Origin: Duganella dendranthematis
Lineage (GTDB): Bacteria; Pseudomonadota; Gammaproteobacteria; Burkholderiales; Burkholderiaceae_D
Length of the DNA: 64,000 bases
Assembly (NCBI RefSeq): GCF_012849375.1
Contig: NZ_CP051684.1
Coordinates: 6,014,001 to 6,078,000 of the forward strand
Direction: 5' to 3'
Part shown: positions 20,355 through 28,128 of the stretch, in pieces
How positions within the stretch are numbered: the first letter of the stretch is position 1
Layout of the letters: the number at the start of each line of letters is the position of its first letter
Translations under genes and position numbers: made by a program
Notes under the pieces: model-generated
Database searches by the model: none
Seen by the model: the letters and a program-made list of their open reading frames with translations, nothing else
Told to the model about the DNA's origin: nothing

Positions 20355-20365
20355 GGTTCGCACGC

Positions 20366-20800
20366 TCAGTGTTTGTAGATGCCGGCTTCGAGCGCGACGT
20401 CGCCAACCCGCAGCACGTAAGTACGCTTGGCCTCGACCTTGCCGGTTTCCGGGTTGCGGAACTTATAATCGACCCAGCCGTGTCCCACACCCTTGGCCAG
20501 CGCCACCATCTCCTGGCGGAACAGCTTGCCGTCGGCGTCCGGCACGTCCAGCAGGTTCTTGCCGATCAGCGCGGTGGTCGGATGGGCCACCGTGATGCCT
20601 TGCAGGTCGCGCATCGCCAGGTACAGCGCACCCTGATTAAATTCGGCGTCCTTGCTATTGATGCGCGCGATCATCTCGGCCTTGCCGTGCGCGCGCACGA
20701 ATTGCGCACCCTTCTCGGCCAACGCCACCGCGTCCTTTTCGCCGGGCGCAGCGTGCGCCGCACAACTCGTCAACAAAGCGATAATGATCCAAGCACGCAT
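20366..20800 (-). CDS. secreted single-Cache-domain protein
   Basis: 144 residues with a signal peptide (MRAWIIIALLTSCAAHA, cleavage after Ala). The rest resembles a single Cache ligand-binding fold of the kind found outside chemoreceptors and kinases: KGAQFVRAHGKAEMIARINS, ALYLAMRDLQGITVAHPTTA and GWVDYKFRNPETGKVEAKRT. It has no membrane anchor, so it should be free in the periplasm. It lies 11 bases upstream of the chemoreceptor start on the same strand, suggesting a soluble sensor that works with that receptor. The ligand is unknown; Cache domains often bind small organic acids or amino acids. Confidence 0.8.
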   Translation of the reverse strand: MRAWIIIALLTSCAAHAAPGEKDAVALAEKGAQFVRAHGKAEMIARINSKDAEFNQGALYLAMRDLQGITVAHPTTALIGKNLLDVPDADGKLFRQEMVALAKGVGHGWVDYKFRNPETGKVEAKRTYVLRVGDVALEAGIYKH

Positions 20801-20896
20801 GATTCCCCCTGGCAGCCAAGATGTTGTAATCTACGCTCGCTGCCGCGCTGCAATCTTGCGTTCGGTCAATCGGCACAAAGTAACAACAGGAGCATC

Positions 20897-21238
20897 ATGA
20901 AAGCATCATCCAGGGCGGTACTCATCTCCGCGTTGCTGTTTCCCGGACTCGGTCACCTGGCATTGCGGCCGCGCCGCGCGGTACGCGGCATGCTGTTCCT
21001 GCTACCGACCGCCGCCGCCGTGCTGTATCTGCTGAGCACCATGCTGCACTTGCTGTCTCAATTACAAGATGAACTGGACGCCGGCAAGCTGGCGCTCGAT
21101 CCGTTCGCCATCCTGGACCGCGTACATGCGTCCGGCATCGACAATCCGGCCACCAACCTGGCCTCGGCCGTGCTGCTGGTGGGCTGGATCGGCGCCGTGG
21201 TCGACATCATATGGTTGGGCAAGCGCACGCAGGGTTAG
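20897..21238 (+). CDS. small two-helix membrane protein, unknown function
   Basis: 113 residues with hydrophobic segments at about 8-22, 30-52 and 85-105. The N-terminal stretch SALLFPGLGHLALRPRRAV resembles the FPGLGHL motif seen in several uncharacterised small bacterial membrane proteins. The start has AGGAG eight bases upstream. It is divergent from the Cache gene and convergent with the ABC permease, overlapping its stop by four bases. No function can be assigned. Confidence 0.6.
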   Translation: MKASSRAVLISALLFPGLGHLALRPRRAVRGMLFLLPTAAAVLYLLSTMLHLLSQLQDELDAGKLALDPFAILDRVHASGIDNPATNLASAVLLVGWIGAVVDIIWLGKRTQG

Positions 21239-22650
21239 ACCGCTAGCCGGCCAGCCGGCAGCACCGGCGGCAGCGCCATCAGCGCGCGCCAGCGCAGGCC
21301 GATAGCGATCACCGCGCCAAATCCGGCGACGCTGCCCACTACGTACCACGGGAAGTCGGGCGCTGTCTGTAGCAGCCCGACGGCGGCCAGACATACCAGC
21401 ACCACAAACACAATGACTGCCGTCCACGTCACGCCAAGACGCCGCGCCGGCGCCACGGCGTAGTTGCGCAGCAGCGGCGTCACCGTCCACAACACGACCA
21501 TGGCCATGGCAAAGCTCACACCGTGCAGGTTGAGGTGGCCAGCCAGCACCGAGTCCAGGCAGAGCACGCAGGCAAACGACACCAGCCACACCGCCAGAGC
21601 GCGGCGCAGCACCGTGCTTGTCAACAAACGGTTGATGCGCGTGGCGGCTGGCGCGGCCGGCGTCAGCAAATACAGTTGCTGCTCGGGCCCGTGCAGTAGG
21701 ACATCGTCGGCAACGCTGATGGCGTACATCAGCACCGCCCCGAGTTGCGTCAGCCCGGTCGCGATGGTGAGGCCGGTACGGGCGCTGTCGCTGAGAAAGC
21801 GGCCGATTACCAGCGCCAGCAGCGTGGAGACCAGCGAGAACGCGATCACGCGGGCCGGATGGGCGCCGGGACCGATCGCATGCATCAAGGCGCGGTCCGC
21901 CGCCACTCCACGCCGGCTGTCGCGCCGGAGCGCCGACAGATAAAAGCTCTGCATCATTCGCCTGAAGCGCGACGGCGCTCGTCCGGACGAGGTGTTGGCC
22001 AGCCCACAGCTCACCGCGGCCTGGCGCTGGTTGAACCGCGACTGCCAGTCCCAATGGCGATCGCCCGCGCGCGGCAAGATCAGGTGCAGCCCCCAGCCGC
22101 CCAGCAGCATGATCGGCGCCATGGCGGCGGCCGTCACGAGGCCTTCGTCGAGTTTGGCCAGCAATAAAGGCAAACTGTTTACCGCATACGACATACCGAA
22201 CGGGATCGCCAAAGCCATCACCCAGGCCAGCGCCATATAACGGTTCATGAAGATGGTGAGCACGGTGACCGCGCCACCAAACACCAGGCCGTAACCGGCG
22301 TGGCCGAACACCAATCCGCACATCACCGCCAGCAGCGCGATTTCGACGGCGTACATCGCGGCTGTCGCCCTTATCAGCCGGCTGCGCAGATGCGGCACCA
22401 GAGCGGCATATTCCGGCCGATTCTGCCGGATCGCGTTTTTCAGGAACGCGCCGCACCAGAGCTGCAACGCCACCCATGGCATGCAGACCAGCACCAGATT
22501 GCCCGCCGGGCCCTGGCGGTCGCCGTGCAGCGCCAGCAGGATAATCTCGGCGCCGGCCAGCAGCAGGCTGGCGCGTAACATTTGACGGCGGCTGGCGCTA
22601 TCCTGAATCATTTGCGCCAGCATGGGGCCGTAGGCTTGGCGGAGTGTCAT
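21235..22650 (-). CDS. ABC transporter permease (large, uncharacterised)
   Basis: 471 residues with about ten to twelve predicted membrane helices, for example EIILLALHG, YAVEIALLAVMCGLVFGHAG and MAMVVLWTVTPLL. No named permease motif is recognised. Assignment as a permease rests on context: its start overlaps the stop of the ABC ATPase gene (ATGA, 22647-22650), which in turn overlaps a GntR-type regulator. The three genes match the layout of YtrA-type regulator/ABC exporters, often linked to cell-envelope stress or peptide antibiotics. The substrate cannot be told. Confidence 0.72.
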   Translation of the reverse strand: MTLRQAYGPMLAQMIQDSASRRQMLRASLLLAGAEIILLALHGDRQGPAGNLVLVCMPWVALQLWCGAFLKNAIRQNRPEYAALVPHLRSRLIRATAAMYAVEIALLAVMCGLVFGHAGYGLVFGGAVTVLTIFMNRYMALAWVMALAIPFGMSYAVNSLPLLLAKLDEGLVTAAAMAPIMLLGGWGLHLILPRAGDRHWDWQSRFNQRQAAVSCGLANTSSGRAPSRFRRMMQSFYLSALRRDSRRGVAADRALMHAIGPGAHPARVIAFSLVSTLLALVIGRFLSDSARTGLTIATGLTQLGAVLMYAISVADDVLLHGPEQQLYLLTPAAPAATRINRLLTSTVLRRALAVWLVSFACVLCLDSVLAGHLNLHGVSFAMAMVVLWTVTPLLRNYAVAPARRLGVTWTAVIVFVVLVCLAAVGLLQTAPDFPWYVVGSVAGFGAVIAIGLRWRALMALPPVLPAGRLAV

Positions 22651-23360
22651 TTGGTCACCTCAACAAACAAGTCTTCCAGGCTCAGGTTTTTGCCTTCCAG
22701 CAGCTCATCCAGCCCGCCTTGCAGCACGATCTTGCCGCCTTGTAGGAAAGCGACGTCCAGCGCCACCCGTTCCAGGTCGGACAGGATGTGGGTGGAGAAG
22801 ATCACCGTGGTGTCACGCTCAATGACGCCGCTGATCAGTTCCTGCAAGAAATCGCGGCGCCCGACCGGGTCCAGACTGGCGACCGGTTCGTCCAGCACCA
22901 GCAGTTGCGGATCATGCGCCAGCGCGCGGATGATCGACAGACGCTGACGTTGCCCGCCAGACAATTGGCTGATTTGCTTGTCGCGCGCCTCGCCATGGAA
23001 GCCCCAGCGCTCCATCAGGCCATCTACCTTGCCCTGGTTCCAGCGCGGATACAGCGCTTTGAAATAGGTTAGAAGTTGCACAGGTGTCAACCAGTCGAAC
23101 AGGTCGGATTTCTGTGGAACGTAGCCGATGTTGGCGCGGGTTTGCTCGTCCAGCGCAGTGACCGATCGACCAAATACGCGGCTGCTGCCGGCGTCCGATT
23201 CACGCAGGCCGAGCAGACATTCCAGCAAGGTCGATTTACCGGCGCCATTGCGGCCCAATAAACCGATCACCTTGCCAGGAGCAATATTCCAATTCACGCC
23301 CTGCAATACCTGCTGACTGCCGAAGGCCTTATGCAGGTTTTCCACCACGACTGGATTCAT
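22647..23360 (-). CDS. ABC transporter ATP-binding protein
   Basis: 237 residues with all nucleotide-binding motifs: Walker A GLLGRNGAGKSTLLE at about 33-47, the Q-loop in IGYVPQKSDLFDW, signature ISQLSGGQRQRLSI, Walker B LLVLDEPVASLDP, and the H-loop in VIFSTHILSDLERV. It belongs to the CcmA/YtrB-like group that powers multi-helix export permeases. Its start overlaps the GntR gene stop and its stop overlaps the permease start, so all three are translationally coupled. The dimer would sit on the cytoplasmic face of the permease. Confidence 0.95.
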   Translation of the reverse strand: MNPVVVENLHKAFGSQQVLQGVNWNIAPGKVIGLLGRNGAGKSTLLECLLGLRESDAGSSRVFGRSVTALDEQTRANIGYVPQKSDLFDWLTPVQLLTYFKALYPRWNQGKVDGLMERWGFHGEARDKQISQLSGGQRQRLSIIRALAHDPQLLVLDEPVASLDPVGRRDFLQELISGVIERDTTVIFSTHILSDLERVALDVAFLQGGKIVLQGGLDELLEGKNLSLEDLFVEVTK

Positions 23361-23743
23361 TTAGTTTCTCCAAGAATTTTCGCAAACAATTGCAGCACCG
23401 TGTCCGGATCGAGTTCCAATTGGCGGGCTTCGGCTGCGGCCCGTTCCAATGCCGGTCTTAAAAGATTTTCGCGTCCCTGCGGCTTATTTCCTTCCGCAAC
23501 CAACATGCCGACGCCGCGGGCGCGACTTAACAAGCCTTCGGTCTCCAGCATGTTATAAGCCTTGGACACCGTCATCGGATTGACAGCCAGGGCCAACGCC
23601 ACGTCCCGCACTGACGGTAAAACATCGCCCGGTTTCAAGACGGCCGCCGCAGTTAATCGCCGGACCTGTTCGATTAATTGGCGGTAGATAGGATCGGACG
23701 AACCGGTCGCTATCGAAAATAAGGCAGCTGTATGCATGGCCAT
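23357..23743 (-). CDS. GntR-family regulator, YtrA subfamily
   Basis: 128 residues: a GntR winged helix (PIYRQLIEQVRRLTAAAVLK, PSVRDVALALAVNPMTVSKA and LETEGLLSRARGVGMLV) followed by only ~45 residues of mostly helical tail, the short form typical of YtrA regulators. Such proteins repress their own ABC transporter operon. The gene is first in the operon, and a perfect dyad sits immediately upstream at the expected transcription start. ATG 23743 or 23737 are both possible starts. Confidence 0.92.
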   Translation of the reverse strand: MAMHTAALFSIATGSSDPIYRQLIEQVRRLTAAAVLKPGDVLPSVRDVALALAVNPMTVSKAYNMLETEGLLSRARGVGMLVAEGNKPQGRENLLRPALERAAAEARQLELDPDTVLQLFAKILGETK

Positions 23744-23758
23744 GTCAGTCGTATTTGT

Positions 23759-23776
23759 GTATTAGTTGATTAATAC
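23759..23776. promoter_or_regulatory. GntR/YtrA operator dyad
   Basis: GTATTA-N6-TAATAC, perfectly symmetric, lies 15 bases upstream of the GntR start codon. It is just downstream of minus-strand promoter elements TTGACA (about 23799-23804) and TATACT (23778-23783), separated by about 15 bases, so a bound repressor would block initiation. Confidence 0.6.
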
Positions 23777-23921
23777 AGTATACCCAGCCAGTGGCATTGT
23801 CAAGCGCAAAAATTATGTGGCGCCAGAAGCTGGCTGGATCGCGCCAATACTTGGCATACATAGCCGCGCTTTCGTACGTTCCCGCACGCCGGCCGCCGCG
23901 ATTGGCGGTTAAACTTGCCGT

Positions 23922-24707
23922 ATGCGTATCGCCACCTTCAATGTCAATGGCATCGGCAGCCGTCTGCCCGCCCTCCTTCAATGGCTCGATGAGAGCAAGC
24001 CGGACGTCGTCTGCCTGCAAGAATTAAAAGCACCGCAGGAGAAATTCCCCATACAGGCAATTAACGACGCCGGTTATGGCGCCATCTGGCACGGACAGAA
24101 AAGCTGGAATGGCGTGGCCATATTGGAGCGCGGCGAAACACCGATGGAAACCGGCCGGGGTTTGCCGGGTGACCCGGATGACATTCAAAGCCGCTATATT
24201 GAGGCGGTGGTCAACGGCGTGATTATCGGCGGCTTGTATCTGCCGAATGGCAATCCGGCGCCTGGACCGAAATTCGACTACAAGCTGCAATGGTTTGAAC
24301 GATTAATCACCCATGCCGCCAAGTTAATCGACAGCGGTGCACCGGCTATGCTGGCCGGCGATTTTAACGTCATGCCAACTGAACTGGATGTCTATAAACC
24401 GGAACGCTGGGTCGATGACGCGCTATTCCGGCCAGAGACGCGCGCAGCATTCCACCGGTTAATCAAACAGGGCTGGTGCGACGCCTTACGGACTATGCAT
24501 CCGGACGAAGTGATTTATACCTTCTGGGATTATTTCCGCAATGCTTACGGCCGCAATGCCGGACTGCGCATTGACCATTTGCTGCTCAGCCCGTCACTGA
24601 CGCCGGCCCTCAAGGCCGCCGAAGTCGACCGCGACGTGCGGGGCCGTGAAAAGCCCAGCGACCACACGCCGGTATGGGTTGAACTGGATCTCAAAAGGAT
24701 AGGCTGA
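23922..24707 (+). CDS. xth: exodeoxyribonuclease III
   Basis: 261 residues, full length. It is an EEP-superfamily Mg-dependent AP endonuclease and 3'-5' exonuclease of base-excision repair. Catalytic landmarks are RIATFNVNGI (Asn), VVCLQELKAP (metal-binding Glu), GGLYLPNGNP, AMLAGDFNVMP (Asp-Asn pair), LRIDHLLLSP and the terminal KPSDHTPVWVEL (Asp-His). It is the first of three tightly spaced genes; its stop shares one base with the next start. There is no strong ribosome binding site before ATG. Confidence 0.95.
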   Translation: MRIATFNVNGIGSRLPALLQWLDESKPDVVCLQELKAPQEKFPIQAINDAGYGAIWHGQKSWNGVAILERGETPMETGRGLPGDPDDIQSRYIEAVVNGVIIGGLYLPNGNPAPGPKFDYKLQWFERLITHAAKLIDSGAPAMLAGDFNVMPTELDVYKPERWVDDALFRPETRAAFHRLIKQGWCDALRTMHPDEVIYTFWDYFRNAYGRNAGLRIDHLLLSPSLTPALKAAEVDRDVRGREKPSDHTPVWVELDLKRIG

Positions 24708-25471
24708 TGGAACAAAAATGGCCTCAGCAACTGTGGCTGGTGCGGCATGGCCAGAGCGCCGGCAACGTCGCGCGCGATGCGGCCGAGGCCGCAAAACATT
24801 TGCATATCGACATCGCCGACCGGGACGTCGACGTTCCGCTGTCCGAACTGGGCGAGCGTCAGGCGCAGGCCATGAGCGACTGGTTCCAGGCTCTGGGACC
24901 GGAAGCCGGGCCGACCGTGGTGCTGTACTCGCCCTACGTGCGGGCGCGGTCCACCGCCAAAGCCGTGCTGGACCGAATGGACCGCGAGCAACTGACCGCC
25001 GTGGCCGCCGACGAACGGCTGCGCGAGAAGGAATTCGGCATCCTCGACCGGCTGACACCGCTGGGCATCCATGACAAATACCCGGACCTGGCCGAGCAAC
25101 GCGCGCATGTGGGCAAGTTCTACTTCCGGCCGCCGGGCGGCGAAAGCTGGTGCGATGTCATCCTGCGACTGCGCAGCGTCATCGACACCATTACCCGCGA
25201 ATACCGTGGCGAACGGGTGCTGATCGTCGGCCATCAGGTGATCGTCAACTGCTTCCGCTACCTGCTGGAGCGGATGGATGAGGACGGCATCCTGGCCATC
25301 GACCGTGCCGGTGACGTGCCCAACTGCGGCATCACCGAATACCGTTTCGACCCGCATGCCGGCAAAAACGGCAAGTTGAAGCTGGTACAAGCCAACTTCG
25401 TCGCCCCGCTGGAGCAGACCGGCACGCCGGTGACCCACGAGGCCGACCAGCCGGCCGCGCCCAAATCATGA
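24707..25471 (+). CDS. histidine phosphatase family protein
   Basis: 254 residues of the phosphoglycerate-mutase-like fold. The phospho-accepting histidine H14 is in LWLVRHGQSAGN. Further catalytic pieces are LYSPYVRARSTA (Arg), LREKEFGILD (acidic residue) and RVLIVGHQVIVNCF (second His). The substrate is not predictable; members range from sugar-phosphate phosphatases to phosphoprotein phosphatases. Start and stop both overlap neighbours (one base with xth, ATGA with nnrD), which indicates an operon. Confidence 0.92.
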   Translation: MEQKWPQQLWLVRHGQSAGNVARDAAEAAKHLHIDIADRDVDVPLSELGERQAQAMSDWFQALGPEAGPTVVLYSPYVRARSTAKAVLDRMDREQLTAVAADERLREKEFGILDRLTPLGIHDKYPDLAEQRAHVGKFYFRPPGGESWCDVILRLRSVIDTITREYRGERVLIVGHQVIVNCFRYLLERMDEDGILAIDRAGDVPNCGITEYRFDPHAGKNGKLKLVQANFVAPLEQTGTPVTHEADQPAAPKS

Positions 25472-26364
25472 ACCAGGACATCACGCCGCAACTGCTGCGT
25501 GAGTGGCCGCTGCCGATGCCGGGCGCAGACGCCGACAAGGAAGTACGCGGCCACGTGCTGATCGTCGCCGGATCGCGGGAAATGCCGGGAGCGGTGCTGC
25601 TGGCGGCCAGCGCCGCGTTGCGCGCCGGCGCCGGCAAGCTCACCATTGCCACCGCCGCCAGCGTCGCCGCCCATATCGGCACCGCCGTGCCGGAAGCGCG
25701 CGTGATCAGCCTGCAGGAAACGCACGACGGCGGCCTGCTGGCCGAGGATGCGTCCGGACTGCATCAAGCCTGCCAGCAGGCCAGTGCCGTATTGATTGGC
25801 CCAGGCATGCAGGACGACGCCGCCTGCTGCCAGCTGGTGCGAACCCTGCTGCCGCATTGCGTTGACAGTCATCTGATACTGGATGCGGCTGGCATGAGTC
25901 TGGTGGGCCGCGACGCCGAGTGTGGCACGGAAGACGCGCCATACGGCTTCCGCTTCGACCGTCCCGTCCTGCTGACGCCGCACGCAGGCGAACTGGCGCG
26001 CCTGACCGGCGCCGACAAACAGGATATTCAAGCGCAGCCGGAGGCTGCCGCGCGGCTGGCGGCGCAACGCTGGCAAGCCACGGTTGCGCTGAAAGGTGCG
26101 ATCACGATGCTGGCGGCGGCCGACGGCCAGCAATGGCGTCACGAAGGCGGCAATGCCGGGCTGGCGATATCGGGCTCGGGAGACGTACTGGCCGGCATCA
26201 TCACCGGCCTGGCGGCGCGCGGCGCGACGCTGGAACAGGCCGCAGCCTGGGGCATCGCGCTGCACGCGCTGGCGGGCGAACAACTCGCATTGAAGCACGG
26301 CCCGCTAGGCTACCTCGCCCGCGAGCTCAGCAACGAAGTCCCCGCCCTGCTCCGCGCTTTTTAG
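25468..26364 (+). CDS. nnrD: ADP-dependent NAD(P)H-hydrate dehydratase
   Basis: 298 residues matching the C-terminal (ribokinase-like) half of bifunctional Nnr proteins. It repairs hydrated NAD(P)H using ADP. Motifs are GHVLIVAGSREMPGAVLLAA, VLIGPGMQDD, LLTPHAGELARLTG, VALKGAITMLA and GNAGLAISGSGDVLAGIITG. The N-terminal epimerase half (NnrE) is absent, so it is a stand-alone dehydratase. It is the last gene of xth-phosphatase-nnrD and converges with prfC; a palindromic element lies just after its stop. Confidence 0.93.
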   Translation: MNQDITPQLLREWPLPMPGADADKEVRGHVLIVAGSREMPGAVLLAASAALRAGAGKLTIATAASVAAHIGTAVPEARVISLQETHDGGLLAEDASGLHQACQQASAVLIGPGMQDDAACCQLVRTLLPHCVDSHLILDAAGMSLVGRDAECGTEDAPYGFRFDRPVLLTPHAGELARLTGADKQDIQAQPEAAARLAAQRWQATVALKGAITMLAAADGQQWRHEGGNAGLAISGSGDVLAGIITGLAARGATLEQAAAWGIALHALAGEQLALKHGPLGYLARELSNEVPALLRAF

Positions 26365-26370
26365 TAATTC

Positions 26371-26388
26371 GGGGTCAGTTCTGACCCC
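26371..26388. repeat. REP-like palindrome between nnrD and prfC
   Basis: GGGGTCAG-TT-CTGACCCC, eight-base arms, six bases after the nnrD stop and before the prfC stop. Elements beginning TTCGGGGTCAG are common dispersed intergenic repeats in related genomes; that is recollection, and only this one copy is seen here. It could also serve as a bidirectional terminator stem, although no long T-run follows. Confidence 0.5.
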
Positions 26389-26395
26389 GGGTTTG

Positions 26396-28060
26396 TTAGA
26401 GCTTGGCGGAGTGTTCGCGCGTGGCGTGGAATTGCAGCTTCGGCCAGCGCTCCTGCGTCAGGCGCAGATTGACGCCCGAGGTCGCCAGGTAGGCCAGGTT
26501 GCCGGCGGCGTCGTAGGCGACGTTGTGGCCGAGCTGGTCTTCGAAGTCGGACAGCGCTTTCTTGTCATCGCTCGATACCCAGCGCGCGCTGCTGATGCTG
26601 GTACTCTCAAACACGGCGTCGACGCCATATTCATTCAGCAAGCGGCTGGCGACCACTTCAAACTGCAGCACGCCGACCGCGCCGAGCACCAGCTCGCCAC
26701 CTTGCACTGGCTTGAACACCTGCACCGCGCCCTCTTCGCCCAGCTGCTGCAAGCCTTTGTGCAGCTGCTTGATCTTCAGCGGGTTGCGGATGCGTACCTG
26801 GCGGAAGAAGTCCGGCGCAAAGAACGGGATGCCGGTGAAGGTCAGCAGCTCGCCTTCGGAGAACGAGTCGCCGATCTGCATGTTGCCGTGGTTCGGCAGG
26901 CCGATGATGTCGCCGGCGTACGCTTCTTCCACCTGCTCGCGGGTTGATGCCATGAAGGTCACCACTGACGATACCTTGACTTCACGTCCCAGGCGCAGGT
27001 GCTTGACCTTCATGCCGCGTTCAAAGCGGCCCGAGCATACGCGCAGGAAGGCGATGCGGTCGCGGTGCGCCGGATCCATATTGGCCTGAATCTTGAACAC
27101 GAAGCCAGTGAACGGTTCTTCTTTCGGATCGACCGCGCGCACGGTGGCGTCACGCTCGCGCGGCGCCGGCGCCCAGTCGACCAGCGCCGACAGAATCTCG
27201 CGCACGCCGAAGTTGTTGATCGCCGAACCGAAGAAGACCGGCGTCTGCACACCGGCCAGGAATTGCTCCAGGTCGAACGGATGCGAAGCGCCGTTGACCA
27301 GCTCCACTTCCATGCGCAACTGGTCCATCTCCAGCGGGAACATTTCCTGCAGGCGTGGATTGTCGATGCCTTCGATCAGCTCGAACGCGCCGTCGGCCTT
27401 CTCTTCACCGGCCTTGAACAGCATGATGGTGTCGTTCAGCAGGTGGTACACGCCGCGGAAGTTCTTGCCCATGCCGATCGGCCAGGTCACCGGCGCGCAT
27501 TGGATCTTCAGCACCGATTCCAGCTCGTCCAGCAGTTCCAGCGGATCGCGGGTTTCGCGGTCCATCTTGTTCATGAACGTGACGATCGGCGTATTGCGCA
27601 TGCGGCACACGTCCAGCAGCTTGATGGTCTGCGCTTCCACACCCTTGGCGGCGTCGATCACCATCAGCGCCGAGTCGACCGCCGTCAGCACGCGGTAGGT
27701 ATCTTCCGAGAAGTCCTGGTGGCCCGGGGTGTCCAGCAGATTGACCACGTGGTCGCGGAATTCGAACTGCATCACCGACGAGGCCACCGAAATGCCGCGC
27801 TGCTTCTCGATTTCCATCCAGTCCGAGGTGGCGTGACGGCCCGATTTACGGGCCTTGACGGTACCGGCCATCTGAATCGCGCCCGAGAACAGCAGCAGTT
27901 TTTCGGTCAGCGTGGTTTTACCCGCATCCGGGTGGGAGATGATGCCGAAGGTGCGACGGCGCTGCACTTCGCGCGCGATCAGCGCCGGTGTCTTGGCGCT
28001 GGCGGACAAGCCGCTGTCGTCGTTGCTGTCGGGAGTTACGTTTTCGTTATCGTTGGCCAT
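26396..28060 (-). CDS. prfC: peptide chain release factor 3
   Basis: 554 residues. RF3 is a translational GTPase that recycles RF1/RF2 from the ribosome after termination. G1 is [17 protein letters not shown] at about 38-54, G3 is [16 protein letters not shown], and G4 is FMNKMDRE. The insertion [21 protein letters not shown] separates RF3 from EF-G. Its start codon is 68 bases downstream of the pilY1 stop on the same strand, so some pilus transcription may read into it. No truncation is seen. Confidence 0.97.
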   Translation of the reverse strand: MANDNENVTPDSNDDSGLSASAKTPALIAREVQRRRTFGIISHPDAGKTTLTEKLLLFSGAIQMAGTVKARKSGRHATSDWMEIEKQRGISVASSVMQFEFRDHVVNLLDTPGHQDFSEDTYRVLTAVDSALMVIDAAKGVEAQTIKLLDVCRMRNTPIVTFMNKMDRETRDPLELLDELESVLKIQCAPVTWPIGMGKNFRGVYHLLNDTIMLFKAGEEKADGAFELIEGIDNPRLQEMFPLEMDQLRMEVELVNGASHPFDLEQFLAGVQTPVFFGSAINNFGVREILSALVDWAPAPRERDATVRAVDPKEEPFTGFVFKIQANMDPAHRDRIAFLRVCSGRFERGMKVKHLRLGREVKVSSVVTFMASTREQVEEAYAGDIIGLPNHGNMQIGDSFSEGELLTFTGIPFFAPDFFRQVRIRNPLKIKQLHKGLQQLGEEGAVQVFKPVQGGELVLGAVGVLQFEVVASRLLNEYGVDAVFESTSISSARWVSSDDKKALSDFEDQLGHNVAYDAAGNLAYLATSGVNLRLTQERWPKLQFHATREHSAKL

Positions 28061-28128
28061 GTGTGAGCGATCTGAGGCGGTTCTGCAAACCCTCGATTAT
28101 ACCGGCTCTTGGCCCCTGCGACAGTAAC

